The notes beneath the pieces are model-generated. The model worked only from the letters and a program-made list of their open reading frames with translations. It did no database searches and was not told the DNA's origin. A stretch of DNA of 61,299 bases, taken from the NCBI GenBank assembly GCA_964392455.1, contig CAYMPG010000010.1:1-61299 (forward strand), read 5' to 3'. Shown one piece after another: positions 19,844-29,500 of the stretch; positions within the stretch are counted from its first letter, which is position 1; each line of letters begins with the position of its first letter. The stretch comes from SFEL01 sp964392455 (GTDB taxonomy: Bacteria; Bacillota; Clostridia; Christensenellales; CAG-138). Position numbers and translations under genes: made by a program.

Positions 19844-20160
19844 AGCTTTTCGTCCCATCCATTACTGTCTTCCTGTATCAGAAGCGTGAACTCATTGTGC
19901 CGGTGTTTGTAATAACCGCAGATGTTTTTCAATTTTACTTCGCCATCTGCCAGTATAAATACGACGCTGCCTTCAATACGTCCCAGCGTATCTGCAAAAC
20001 GATCTAGAATCAGCAGCCGGTAATCCTTGCTGTTGATACGAATAGCACGAACGTTTTCCAGCTGTTGATAGCCATTTATTTCGTCTATTATGCGGGCATT
20101 GATAGTTCCGCTGCGTACTTTCTTTTGTGACGGTGTAGCTTTGCCCTCTCGCCTGCCCAT
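19840..20160 (-). CDS. small protein in the epsilon position of the F1-like operon
   Basis: Encodes 106 residues, in the place where atpC (epsilon) follows atpD in ordinary ATP synthase operons. The segment from about residue 45 to 98 (YRLLILDRF, then GYYKHRHNEFTLLIQED) fits the beta-sandwich pattern of epsilon, whose strands end in a GGFxEVxxNxVTxLAE-like motif. The C-terminal helical hairpin that regulates normal epsilon subunits is absent. Similarity is weak, so the call rests partly on gene order. GGAGC lies 7 bp before the ATG, 12 bp after the beta gene. Confidence 0.5.
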   Translation of the reverse strand: MGRREGKATPSQKKVRSGTINARIIDEINGYQQLENVRAIRINSKDYRLLILDRFADTLGRIEGSVVFILADGEVKLKNICGYYKHRHNEFTLLIQEDSNGWDEKL

Positions 20161-20172
20161 CGTATACGCTCC

Positions 20173-21573
20173 TTATCTATGATACTTTGAATAGGCCCCA
20201 ATATAGGTGAAGTCCTGTTCGTCGATTTCATCAAAGCTGCCGCTCAGAATAGCCTCCACATCGTCCAGTACATCACCAATCTCCACAAACTGCCCCGGGA
20301 TGCCCGTATACTGTTCTGCAACATACATGGGCTGGGAGAAATAATTACGTAGTTTGCGGGCACGATAGAATGTGTCGTAATCCTCCTGCGACAGCTCGTC
20401 AATACCCAGCACTGCCACAATCTGCTCCAATTCCTCATAACGTGACAGGCACATAAGACTCCTCTCCACCAGTGCAAAATGACGTGGGCCAATCACTTCA
20501 GGGTCTACGATGCGGGAATTGGTAGCAAAAACATTGATAGCGGGGTACAGGCCCTTCTCCGCAACCTTTCTATCCAATACCACCTGGCCATCCAAATGCT
20601 GGGAAATAGCATGCACGGCACCGTCATTCAAATCGTCCGCAGGGATAAAGATAGCCTGGAAAGATGTAATGGAGCCATCCTCCGTAGAATTGATGCGCTC
20701 CTCCACCTGGCTGATTTCCGTAAGCATGGCGGGAGAGTAGCCATTTTCAATGGGCATACGTGCCAATTCAGTGGATATCTCTGCATTGGCCTGTACCATG
20801 CGATAAATGTTATCGATGAACAGCAGCACATCCTGCTTGCGCTCATCTCGCAGATATTCTGCAATTGTAAGGCCGGAATACATGGCCCGACTGCGACTCA
20901 TAGCATTATCGCCCATCTGCCCAAAGACCATGGATATCTTATCCAGCAGATTGGCTTCTATCATCTCATCATACAGGTCACGTCCCTCGCGGCTGCGCTC
21001 ACCAACTCCAGTAAAGACAGAATTGGACTGCAAGCCCTGGTACACATTATGAATCAGCTCCTTGATGAGCACGGTCTTGCCAACACCTGCACCACCTAAC
21101 AGCCCCATCTTAAAGCCTTTACGCATAGGAGCAAAGAAGTCCAGCACTTTGATACCTGTCCAAAGTATCTCGCCATCGATGACGATTTCGTTCATGGCAA
21201 GAGACCTGTCGTATATATTTCTCGTTTGAATATCCCTGACTTCTGTGCCGTCGATAGTTTCTCCGTACGAATTGAAAACATGACCCAGCACCTGCTCGTC
21301 ATAAGGCACCTGGATACCCTGAGGCTGCAAATAAACCTCCAGTCCACGCTTCAAACCGTTGGTGAGGCCGCAGCAAATTGCGGAGGCCACAGAGCCTTTG
21401 ATCTCGGCTACTTCCATCATCACACGGCGCTGGGGAAGGTCAACATACAGAAGGTCACGGATGCCAATATTGGGCTGCGCCAGAAATACATCTATCTTTA
21501 AGCTGGAAACCGCAATAATGCGACCGACAGTATCCGAGGATACTGTATTCATAGTTTCACGCTTCTTTTCCAT
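20173..21573 (-). CDS. F1-type ATPase beta-like catalytic subunit
   Basis: The 466-residue protein is close to AtpD in length. It has Walker A GGAGVGKT (about residue 160), the catalytic glutamate in GERSREGRDLY, Walker B VLLFIDNIYRM and a DELSQED motif equivalent to the DELSEED lever that pushes gamma. All residues expected for ATP hydrolysis appear present. It differs from housekeeping AtpD in many otherwise invariant places (for example GERSREGRD for GERTREGND), which marks it as a divergent paralogue. It begins 6 bp after the gamma gene, in the order alpha-gamma-beta typical of F-type operons. It would form the alpha3-beta3 hexamer on the cytoplasmic side. Confidence 0.9.
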   Translation of the reverse strand: MEKKRETMNTVSSDTVGRIIAVSSLKIDVFLAQPNIGIRDLLYVDLPQRRVMMEVAEIKGSVASAICCGLTNGLKRGLEVYLQPQGIQVPYDEQVLGHVFNSYGETIDGTEVRDIQTRNIYDRSLAMNEIVIDGEILWTGIKVLDFFAPMRKGFKMGLLGGAGVGKTVLIKELIHNVYQGLQSNSVFTGVGERSREGRDLYDEMIEANLLDKISMVFGQMGDNAMSRSRAMYSGLTIAEYLRDERKQDVLLFIDNIYRMVQANAEISTELARMPIENGYSPAMLTEISQVEERINSTEDGSITSFQAIFIPADDLNDGAVHAISQHLDGQVVLDRKVAEKGLYPAINVFATNSRIVDPEVIGPRHFALVERSLMCLSRYEELEQIVAVLGIDELSQEDYDTFYRARKLRNYFSQPMYVAEQYTGIPGQFVEIGDVLDDVEAILSGSFDEIDEQDFTYIGAYSKYHR

Positions 21574-21579
21574 TTCCCC

Positions 21580-22362
21580 TTACATCCTTTCCAAGGATTT
21601 TTGCTTAATATAGCTGTCAGTTGTCTTCTGAACAGCACGAAGGTTTCGTTCCTTCCTGGCCAGCCGAAGTTCTTCTGCTTCCGCCTCATCCAGCTTCTTG
21701 AGAGATTCCGAGGTTGCATTCTGCCGCATGATGTTTTCTGAGGCATAGGCGCTTGCGGCAGCGATTCGCAATTCATAGACCATGAAGGATATAGTCATAT
21801 CCTCCAGCATCTGGTCGGGGTCACATTCGAACAGAAAGTCGCCCCGCACGCTGGTGCGTTCTTCGGTAGGCAAGTCCAGCGGGTATATCCGCTTCACTAC
21901 CTGTTTAATGGAACTAAGGTTATAGTAGTGGTTATACACCAGCTCTACGGCAGACCAAGGACGCTCTCTTACTGCACGCTCCAGATAAGCACGTATTTGT
22001 CCAAAGTTCGTGCTGAATTCCTCCTGCGTCAGATACAGGGAAATGCTTTGTGGCTTCCGTAACTTTTTGCCTACTACTATTTTCTCATTGTTGTCGTCTT
22101 TTGCCAGCACGGAGGAAACAGAGGCATTGACGCCTCCGCAGAAGCCAAAATCAGAGCCAAGATATATCCGCAATACCGGCAGCGTAGGGTCAGGGAGGCG
22201 AATATGTTTATCCAATCGGAGATTCCGGTTGTTCATGATGATTCGCATCATAGCTTCCAACTCGTATTTCATGGCCTCAAACATGTCTGCACGGCGGCGT
22301 GATGCATCCACACGAAGCAGCGAGTGAAAGTTCATGACCTTGACTACTGCTTTGATGTTCAT
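21580..22362 (-). CDS. F1-type ATPase gamma-like subunit
   Basis: The 260-residue protein, slightly shorter than AtpG (about 285), has the gamma layout: N- and C-terminal helices that would form the central coiled-coil shaft and a middle domain with YLGSDFGFCGGVN, corresponding to the SDRGLCGGYN motif. The C-terminal helix contains ASENIMRQNATSESLKKL, matching the ASEHAARMxAMxxAxxNA pattern. The start codon overlaps the alpha stop (ATGA) with AAGGAG 8 bp upstream. A shaft subunit implies that rotation, not only ATP hydrolysis, is retained. Confidence 0.82.
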   Translation of the reverse strand: MNIKAVVKVMNFHSLLRVDASRRRADMFEAMKYELEAMMRIIMNNRNLRLDKHIRLPDPTLPVLRIYLGSDFGFCGGVNASVSSVLAKDDNNEKIVVGKKLRKPQSISLYLTQEEFSTNFGQIRAYLERAVRERPWSAVELVYNHYYNLSSIKQVVKRIYPLDLPTEERTSVRGDFLFECDPDQMLEDMTISFMVYELRIAAASAYASENIMRQNATSESLKKLDEAEAEELRLARKERNLRAVQKTTDSYIKQKSLERM

Positions 22363-23708
22363 ATCCCGCTCTCCTTTTTATTAGGCCTCTTCTTTTTGAA
22401 CTTAGTCAGTGCCTGCAACATGTCTTCCGATGTTCGCACAGCAAATTTCTGCTGCTTGAGCATCTCCAAAATAGCGGCACCACGGCGCATTTTAGCACGG
22501 AGGGAGGCACTCATTTCATCGGTATTGGCCAGCTCAAATACTTCTCGCTGCTCTAAATAGCTCAACAGCTCACGGCGGATAGGAGGCCCAGCCTTTTTCA
22601 TCTCTTTGGACTGAACGGCACTACCCAGGCGGGATACGGACAAGCCATAGTTGATGGCCGGCTTTTGCCCCTTCTCAAAGTTTTTAGCAGAGAGCACAAT
22701 CTGTCCATCCGTAATGGATATTATATTTGTGGAGATATAATCTGTAATATCCCCGCTCTTAGTTTCACATATAGGCAGGATGGTGATAGATCCGCCATTC
22801 ATGTGCTGGCAACCCAGCTCCAGCATCCGGGAGTGGGAATAAAAAATATCGGGAGGATAGGCGTCACGTCCAGGAGTCTTGCCCATCAGCAGGGCGATTT
22901 CTCGGCAAACATCTGCATGACGCTTCAAATCGTCAATGACTACCAGAACATCCCTGCCCTGTGCCAGGAACTGGCGGGCAATGGACATGGCCGCATAGGG
23001 GGTATTACGCAAAACAGGTGCACAGTCATCGTTGAACGCCGCTACGATTATTGTATAATCCATAGCGCCACGACACAGAAGCTGGCTGTAAATATCTTTG
23101 ACATCCTTCTTTGTCTTTCCAATGGCCACATAGATGCACAATACATCCTGTCCCCTTTGGTTGAAGATGGTATCCAGAGCAATCTGCGTCTTTCCCGTCT
23201 TTTTGTCTCCGATAATCAATTGCCGCTGGCCGCGCCCGATAGGATACAGCAAATCAATTCCGGTAATACCAGTAAGGAGGGGGCGATTTACCGTAGTTCG
23301 TTCCATGATTGGGATAGGTGCAGTTTCTACCGGCACAGGCTGTACGTGTTCCAGGTGCTTACCTACCAGGCGATCTTCGCCAAACATATCCACCACATGG
23401 CCAATGCAATCAGGTGAAAACCGGGCAGAGAACTCTTCGCCGGTGGCAGTTACCGTATCTCCAACTTTTACAGCACCGCTCACATGGGTCAGGGCAATCA
23501 GGACACTATCCTGGCGGATGGCATCCACATACCCCTCTGCACCATTGCCTACTAACACGCGTTCGAAATAGGAAACGTCGTACAGGCCGGTAGCCTCCAC
23601 GATATATTCACGCACCATGTGAACTCTGCCAACGGCATACGTGTTGGCGCCGTCCCTGATGTCTGATATTTTTTTATCCAAAACCGTTTGGATGGCTGTG
23701 TTACTCAA
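22359..23708 (-). CDS. F1-type ATPase alpha-like subunit
   Basis: The 449-residue protein is about 50 shorter than usual AtpA. It has the P-loop GDKKTGKTQIA, a Walker B-like LVVIDDLKRHAD and the arginine-finger motif SVSRLGSAVQ, which completes the catalytic site of the neighbouring beta subunit. The C-terminal tail is short and strongly basic. The start is TTG, directly following the TGA of the preceding gene (TGATTG), with GGGAG 9 bp upstream; no internal ATG would keep the N-terminal domain. It is clearly F-type, not FliI-like, because separate alpha, beta and gamma genes are present. Confidence 0.9.
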   Translation of the reverse strand: MSNTAIQTVLDKKISDIRDGANTYAVGRVHMVREYIVEATGLYDVSYFERVLVGNGAEGYVDAIRQDSVLIALTHVSGAVKVGDTVTATGEEFSARFSPDCIGHVVDMFGEDRLVGKHLEHVQPVPVETAPIPIMERTTVNRPLLTGITGIDLLYPIGRGQRQLIIGDKKTGKTQIALDTIFNQRGQDVLCIYVAIGKTKKDVKDIYSQLLCRGAMDYTIIVAAFNDDCAPVLRNTPYAAMSIARQFLAQGRDVLVVIDDLKRHADVCREIALLMGKTPGRDAYPPDIFYSHSRMLELGCQHMNGGSITILPICETKSGDITDYISTNIISITDGQIVLSAKNFEKGQKPAINYGLSVSRLGSAVQSKEMKKAGPPIRRELLSYLEQREVFELANTDEMSASLRAKMRRGAAILEMLKQQKFAVRTSEDMLQALTKFKKKRPNKKESGI

Positions 23709-24488
23709 TCAACTCAGCTCCCTTCCCTTGATGCAATAGTCATATAGGGTATTGTTGAACTCAATCTGAAAGCCCTCGCAGATATCGGGATCCACAATCA
23801 CCTCGATACCATCAGGATACGTGCCTTTATCTGAAGGCGATACCCGCAAGCGCAGCGGTTGCGGCTCCATAGCTGCCGTAGCCCGCAAATGGTCATAGAA
23901 GGCAATAGCGCTAAACGTCTCATGGGCTGCCTGGTAGTCGTTCAAAAGCGAAAGCGCACTGCCGCTCAGAGTATCACGCAAGATACGAATCTGCTCATCC
24001 TCTGGCAACACAGACAGCTGATATACGGTATTATATGGGAGCTCAGACAGCAAGAGCGTGGCAGCGCCAGCAGGCTGCGTTTCGGATGCCCCTTGCAGTG
24101 ACTGAAGCATCGCTATCGGCTCCAGCTGGAACGCACCCTTAATCTTCTGGTAGGTCTGGCCGACCGATGTATCCCGATAGACGGCCGAGCCTATCCTCTC
24201 GGCAGCATTCAAAATAGAACCGCCGGATACGGTATACGCAGGTGCTTGCGATGGCTCGACAGCAGGGCTGTCTGTTGTAGTCGCAGCCTGATACTGGCTG
24301 ATTTTTTCTTCAATCTCCGCCAATTCGCCGCTGCGAACCTCCAGCAGCGAATCATAGGCAGAAATCAAATCTACCGTCTTTATTCGGATACCGTCAGATA
24401 CTTTTCGGGATATCCAAATCACGCAAAGCAGCACAAACCCGATGAGAAGACCAACTACTACTGCGGCGCCAATATATGCGTACAGCAA
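23709..24488 (-). CDS. b/delta-like peripheral stalk fusion
   Basis: The 259-residue protein starts with one membrane helix (about 4-27) and a charged helical segment (to about 70), as in subunit b. A Ser/Thr/Pro-rich linker follows, then a C-terminal domain ending in DPDICEGFQIEFNNTLYDY. This matches the delta-subunit C-terminus, whose pattern is DPsLIGGfxxxixxxxxDxSi. It occupies the b-delta position between c and alpha. I read it as a fused, shortened peripheral stalk; the delta match is moderate and the b match rests on layout. The start codon is TTG with GAGGAG 10 bp upstream. Confidence 0.65.
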   Translation of the reverse strand: MLYAYIGAAVVVGLLIGFVLLCVIWISRKVSDGIRIKTVDLISAYDSLLEVRSGELAEIEEKISQYQAATTTDSPAVEPSQAPAYTVSGGSILNAAERIGSAVYRDTSVGQTYQKIKGAFQLEPIAMLQSLQGASETQPAGAATLLLSELPYNTVYQLSVLPEDEQIRILRDTLSGSALSLLNDYQAAHETFSAIAFYDHLRATAAMEPQPLRLRVSPSDKGTYPDGIEVIVDPDICEGFQIEFNNTLYDYCIKGRELS

Positions 24489-24504
24489 GTTTCGTCAACT
24501 CCTC

Positions 24505-24753
24505 TTACAGATTTAATATGGGATTAAAGTACATAAGAACAAGCGCAACTGCCAACACAATCAGCAGTATCACCGCCGCAATTGAGGCAACAACAAGCAC
24601 AGCCTGAATCACCGGCCCCTTAGTCTCAGGGTTACGGCCAACAGCTTCGGCAACTCTGGCTCCCATCAAGCCCAGGCCGATACCAATGCCAAGGACAGAC
24701 AAACCAATCATCGTTCCGACTGCGGTGATGACTGCAGCATTTAAAGATTCCAT
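24505..24753 (-). CDS. c-ring proteolipid-like subunit lacking the ion-binding carboxylate
   Basis: The 82-residue hairpin protein has a glycine-rich first helix GIGIGLGLMG, the polar loop GRNPETKGP (RxP loop of subunit c) and a second helix at about 48-75. Ordinary c subunits have an essential Asp or Glu in the middle of helix 2. Here the equivalent positions (about 59-61) are Ala-Ala-Val, and there is no acidic residue anywhere between 44 and 82. It should form a ring but not move H+ or Na+. GGGAG lies 9 bp before the ATG. It is encoded before b-delta and alpha, as in atp operons, but no atpB precedes it. Confidence 0.82.
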   Translation of the reverse strand: MESLNAAVITAVGTMIGLSVLGIGIGLGLMGARVAEAVGRNPETKGPVIQAVLVVASIAAVILLIVLAVALVLMYFNPILNL

Positions 24754-24787
24754 GTTTCCTATCTCCCTATTATTTTAATTTCGTATT

Positions 24788-24808
24788 CCGCTTTGCCGGG
24801 CAATGCGG
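24788..24808 (-). other. small intercistronic hairpin upstream of the c-like gene
   Basis: CCGC-T-TTGC pairs with GCAA-T-GCGG in the 95-bp space between the 573-residue protein gene and the c-like gene. There is no T-run. It may be an mRNA-stabilising or processing element that raises c-subunit expression, as intercistronic stems do in other atp operons. Confidence 0.35.
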
Positions 24809-24848
24809 AGACTTTTATGCAGCGGTGGTTCTAATCGGCGGCCGGTGG

Positions 24849-26570
24849 CTACCATACAAATCTCGATTCAGATGCAGAGGCACTGGCGTCATAGAAACTG
24901 TTGTTACCGCGCGCTGTCATCACTACGTTGTCTTCATCGTCTTTAAACACGACTACAAGATTTTGCGGCAGCTCTCTCATGTTTACCTCAATGGAGCAGC
25001 GATATCCCGTAGATGCAGCAAGTTTTATATCGTCGCTGTTCAGCTCTACATACTGTACTAACTGCTGATCTCCATCTAGCACTTCAATCTTGCCAGATGA
25101 GAAATCTGGTACGGACTCCAGCCACAGGGTAACGCTCATGCCGCCGGACGTGATGCTGTTGATTTTCAGGCTGTGCTGCTGCGAGATGGTACGCACTTTC
25201 ATATAGTCATCCAGATACCGCTCAATCTCGTATGTTTCAGAGTCTTCAGCCTGATGGCCAATCACTACATAATACTGCGTATCCGGATTCAAGCCGTTAA
25301 ATGTATAGCTGCTCCCGTAAGTACTTACAGAAACACGCTCACCAGCTGATTCCGCCGTACCGAAATTCATCCAATAGGCGTCTTTATCGCCAGGACCATC
25401 GTATTCATCGCTGTAAAGTTGAGCCGCATTGCTGAATCCTGCGCCTTTCAACTCATCAACAGAATGGAGCTCCAGGTAGACCATACCAAGCGTACCGAAA
25501 GGATCCACAAAGTAATAGTCAACAGTAAGGCTGGTGCTGCTGTAAGATTCCACACCTTCCAGCATAACGATCTGAACGACATCCTGGTCTTCTCCGATAC
25601 CGCCTGCGCCACCTTGTCCGCCGACACCACCGGTACCACCGGCACCGCCTGCGCCGCCTGTACCGCCAGTACCGCCAGTGCCGCCTGCGCCGCCTGCGCC
25701 GCCATCAGCACCGTCTCCGCCGGCACCTCCAGCGCCGCCTTCTCCGCCTTCTCCGCCTGCGCCGCCTGCACCACCTGCACCGCCTGCACCGCCTTCGCCA
25801 CCGGCACCACCGGCACCACCGGCGCCGCCGTCTCCGCCATCTCCGCCCTTGACGGATACGTAGATATCATCAGGCGTTTGCGGGTCATCAATGGTCTTGT
25901 AAATACCGGAATCATAGGTATTGGTGCTGCCAATCAGCTTGCTCAGGTCGATTTCGTGGTCGTTGATTTTTACAAGCTCATTTGCAATATCAAACTCAAT
26001 CTCGCCGGCAATAAGTGTGGTTGGCTGGGTGGTACGAAGACTCATGGTGTTTGAAAACATCCGGGCATTGCCTACCATATCCATCACGATATAGAGATAG
26101 CCCTCTGTATTGAAGGTGTTTTCACTGTCATGTATCTCCGTGCAAACCAGCACATAGCGACGGTCTGCCAGCTTTATCAGCGCACCATTGGCCGTTACAG
26201 GGTATTCTTCTTCGTCTGTGACGGTCTGCACATTACCGCTGCCGTCAATCATATACCCGCCGCCAAAGGCACGAACTGCTGCATTAGCGAAGCTCATCGT
26301 GTGGGCACCGAGGGGCAGCGTATCGTCACCGTATGACAGGCGATACTGCCCATCACGGGCGTAGGCCACCACGGAGGATTTTGTCAAATCCGTTGCCGTA
26401 TAGGTGCTGTCATAAATGATACTGCCAGCTGCAAGCTCTACGCCTGTATCTGCGGTGGATGCCGACCGGTGTGCTATCATGCCAATGCCCACAAACATCA
26501 GGAGAATCAGCACAGTAAAGGCTGCAAATATAATCTTTGTGCCTTTTGTAAAGACTTTTAAACTATCCAT
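24849..26570 (-). CDS. membrane-anchored surface protein with Gly-rich spacer and FN3-like end
   Basis: The 573-residue protein has a membrane helix (about 13-34) and an extracytoplasmic beta-rich domain (about 40-240). A glycine-rich tract of about 80 residues follows, built of GGAGGAGGEGG-type triplets, then a distal part (about 325-573) with FN3-like features such as FNGLNPDTQYYVVIGHQ. It has no C-terminal anchor or sortase signal. It precedes the c-like gene in the operon and follows the 2,158-residue gene by 15 bp, with GGAGG before the ATG. Related in plan to the other two large proteins. Function unknown. Confidence 0.75.
   Translation of the reverse strand: MDSLKVFTKGTKIIFAAFTVLILLMFVGIGMIAHRSASTADTGVELAAGSIIYDSTYTATDLTKSSVVAYARDGQYRLSYGDDTLPLGAHTMSFANAAVRAFGGGYMIDGSGNVQTVTDEEEYPVTANGALIKLADRRYVLVCTEIHDSENTFNTEGYLYIVMDMVGNARMFSNTMSLRTTQPTTLIAGEIEFDIANELVKINDHEIDLSKLIGSTNTYDSGIYKTIDDPQTPDDIYVSVKGGDGGDGGAGGAGGAGGEGGAGGAGGAGGAGGEGGEGGAGGAGGDGADGGAGGAGGTGGTGGTGGAGGAGGTGGVGGQGGAGGIGEDQDVVQIVMLEGVESYSSTSLTVDYYFVDPFGTLGMVYLELHSVDELKGAGFSNAAQLYSDEYDGPGDKDAYWMNFGTAESAGERVSVSTYGSSYTFNGLNPDTQYYVVIGHQAEDSETYEIERYLDDYMKVRTISQQHSLKINSITSGGMSVTLWLESVPDFSSGKIEVLDGDQQLVQYVELNSDDIKLAASTGYRCSIEVNMRELPQNLVVVFKDDEDNVVMTARGNNSFYDASASASESRFVW
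25620..25850 (-). repeat. GC-rich coding repeat for the Gly-Gly-Xaa tract
   Basis: Short degenerate repeats of a 9-bp GGC-GGT-GCA/GAA type encode the Gly-rich spacer of the 573-residue protein. The opposite strand is also open through this tract but reads only as Ala/Pro/Thr repeats and is a shadow. Confidence 0.75.
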
Positions 26571-26585
26571 GTTACACTCCCTCCA

Positions 26586-29500
26586 CTATCCGTAGAAGTT
26601 GAAGCTCAGCGCATCGTGCTCATAGCTGTTGGCATCCTTATAGAGGTGGATGGTAACGTAATATGTACCATTGGCGATATCCTGAGGAATGTCGTAATAG
26701 TATTCATAGTTCACGTTACTGTTCACCAGCGGCTGCTGAATCATCAGGTCGCCATTGGACGCCAGCGATGTTCCGTTATAATGAACCGCCACACCGCTCA
26801 GCGTTCGGCCTTCCACGTCCCAGACGATTTTCTTATACACCTGGTCACCAGTGGAATTATCTCTGAAATCAATGAGGCCAAAGCTCTCAGGCAGAATCAA
26901 GCGCAGCTGCGTTTCGCTTATTCGGCCAACGGCCGCCTTTCCTGTATTCAGCAGAATACCATCTGAAACCGTTGTTTTCTGCACCTTCTCTGCCACACGG
27001 AAGTTGTTTTCGATGTCATCCTTAGTATCATCGTTCTCGAAATTGCCGTTCTCCCAGAAGGAGTTCACAAACGTGGTAAACCATGCGCCAGTGCCGTTTT
27101 TAACATCCTTAAAGAATTTCTCCCAGTTTGAGCCATCTCCATCGGATTCCGTGGGATAACTTACGCCTGTGTGGTTCGGATCCACCACGGCATATACATG
27201 AAGCTTATACTCCGTGTCCGAGGCGATATTGAAATCATTAGCACTCGCCCAGCTATCCTCCACGGTAGCCATGCTCAGCTCGAAGGCCTTTTTTGCCTCG
27301 CTGGCAGAGAATACCTGGTTGTCGTACTTCGTCATTATGCGCTTCTCAACACCGCCTTCATTATAGGTGAAGCGCACTGTATAGAGGCCCGAGCCATTCA
27401 GATAGCCATTGTTTCCCATGAAGGAGAACTGTGCATCGTTGACAGTCACTTCATAGTTAATCTTTTCATGGGTAGCATTTTTGACATAGACCAGTGCACC
27501 ATAATTGCCAATTGGCGGTATCACTGCGCCAAATTTTGCGCTGCCCACCGCAACGTTCGTGCCGCTGCTCTCTTCCACCGCAGTGACTCTCAGCCAATAG
27601 GTGCTGCCTGGTGTCAGCTTGGCTCTGTTTGCCGAAGGGGTCATATTGATGGTCAGCATATTCCCTGTCGGGTTCAGTGCGGAAGGCTCTGTCAATATGC
27701 CGCTATTCTTCATATCCTCGTAGCTGAGGTATGGCGTGTTATTCTCGGAGCCCCATACTTTTTCGGCTTCTTCTTCGGATGTAAAGATGTCATACCGCAT
27801 CTTGACGCCCCACGAGCGGCTCAGCTTGAAGTCCAGCTGGAGGGATTTATCAAAATAGCTTTGGTTAAGATACTGTACAATGCTCATGGAAGAGGTAATG
27901 TCTATCTCTGCAGAGGTCTTTACAGTATAAACCGCATCGCTGGTACCATCCATTTGCATCAAAAGCACTTCCTTGCCATCAATGACCATATAAAATGCAA
28001 GAACGTAGCTTCTGTTTGCTTCCAGCCCGGTTCCTCCGGTAAACACACCAATCGTATTTCCCTCAGCTTCCGGTCGAGTCCACTCGTTGTATTCATCCAG
28101 TTCAAGCGTCTGTTCCTGAAGGGATTTGCCGGTAGAACCGATATCTGCGGCGCTATCAAAGAGGCGAACGATTACTTTTTTCTCGTCTGCCTGCTCGGCT
28201 CCGGAGATGATGAACTTGTTCAGCTTAATCTGCGTGGTTCCCGGGGTATACATCTCATAGGGGAACTTCACAGTGGGAGTGATTGCCGTGATACTTCCCC
28301 CTGTCCCTAATCCAGTGAGCTTATATTCGCCTACACCCTTTACCGTCATGAAGTTTCCTGTCATGGCTGTGGGCGATATGCTCTGATCCACACCGCCATG
28401 CGTTGGGCGCAGATAACGAGCTGCACCTCCGCTGTAAGAATCAGCATACCAGGTCTGGAAGTTGACTTGAGTTACTGCTGCGGTGGCATTTTTCTCTGTA
28501 TCGACCAGAGCATTTTGCCGGAGTATACCCAGTACGCTTCCATTCGTCACAGTTGAAAGGCCGTTTTGGGGGGCGGAGCTGCTGGTCGAATTGCCCTTGC
28601 CGTCTGTTACAAAGTAGTCACCCAGGGCCGGATTGCTCATTAATCCGGAATATTGCAGGCCAACAAAGGTTTTATTATTCTCAATAAGGCCCCATCCCTG
28701 ATTGCCGTTATCGTAGAGAATTGCAGCCTCATTGATTGTAAAGTCGCCGCTGCCCAGTAGGCCTGTTGCCAATCTTGCATAGATACCGCCGCCCAGTGCG
28801 GATTCCAGGGGAAGATAAAAAGTCCTATCCGTGCTACCCTTTTCGATTACGACCTTTAATGCGTAAGCTCGGCTTGCAAGCAGGGTATCCAGCTGAGAGC
28901 CCGGATCAGCATCCAAATTAAACTGGATATAGTTTTTCTGTGCATTTACCTCCCAGTTATAACTGACGCCACTGGTTTTATACTCGAAGTATTTACCCCA
29001 AGCCCAATCCATGGGCATTCTGCACAGGTAAACGCTGTCGTCCTCATCTGCATAGGCAGTCCCAAGCCTAAGAGCGTACAGGATATCCTCGTAATTCAGC
29101 ACATATCGATTAATCCGCACGACAGGCCGGAGCAGATTAGTCAGCGCGCCTGGATCAACGCTGTAAGGTATCTCAACGGAATACCAGCTATCCGCATTTC
29201 CATTGCCTGATACACCTGTGCTGGCGACAGTATCTCCATCAGTAATACCCGCATAGCCTGGCTGCGGCGTATCCCATTGAATCTGCGTTGTGGTTCCTGT
29301 GGCGGTCGAGATGGTTTTATCGATGTCGCCCATCCAGGTATAGTGAAGCACTGCGGTACCGTTGCTGACAGCGCCGGTGCCGCCGGACCCTGCTATACTG
29401 ACATTCTCTACTCCATTCAGATAGGTGTAGAACTTGGGCGTGACCTTGGGCGCTTCGCACATACCGGAATTCAGGATATATACATTGCCCTTGCCCAGGG

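Noticed and set aside
20173..23708. Flagellar or type III secretion ATPase (FliI/SctN)
   Set aside because: Separate alpha, beta and gamma subunits, a c-like gene and F-type gene order are present, and there are no flagellar or secretion genes around.
19840..24753. Ordinary housekeeping ATP synthase operon
   Set aside because: No a subunit, no carboxylate in c, fused b-delta, truncated epsilon and giant surface genes in the same operon. A normal atp operon should exist elsewhere.
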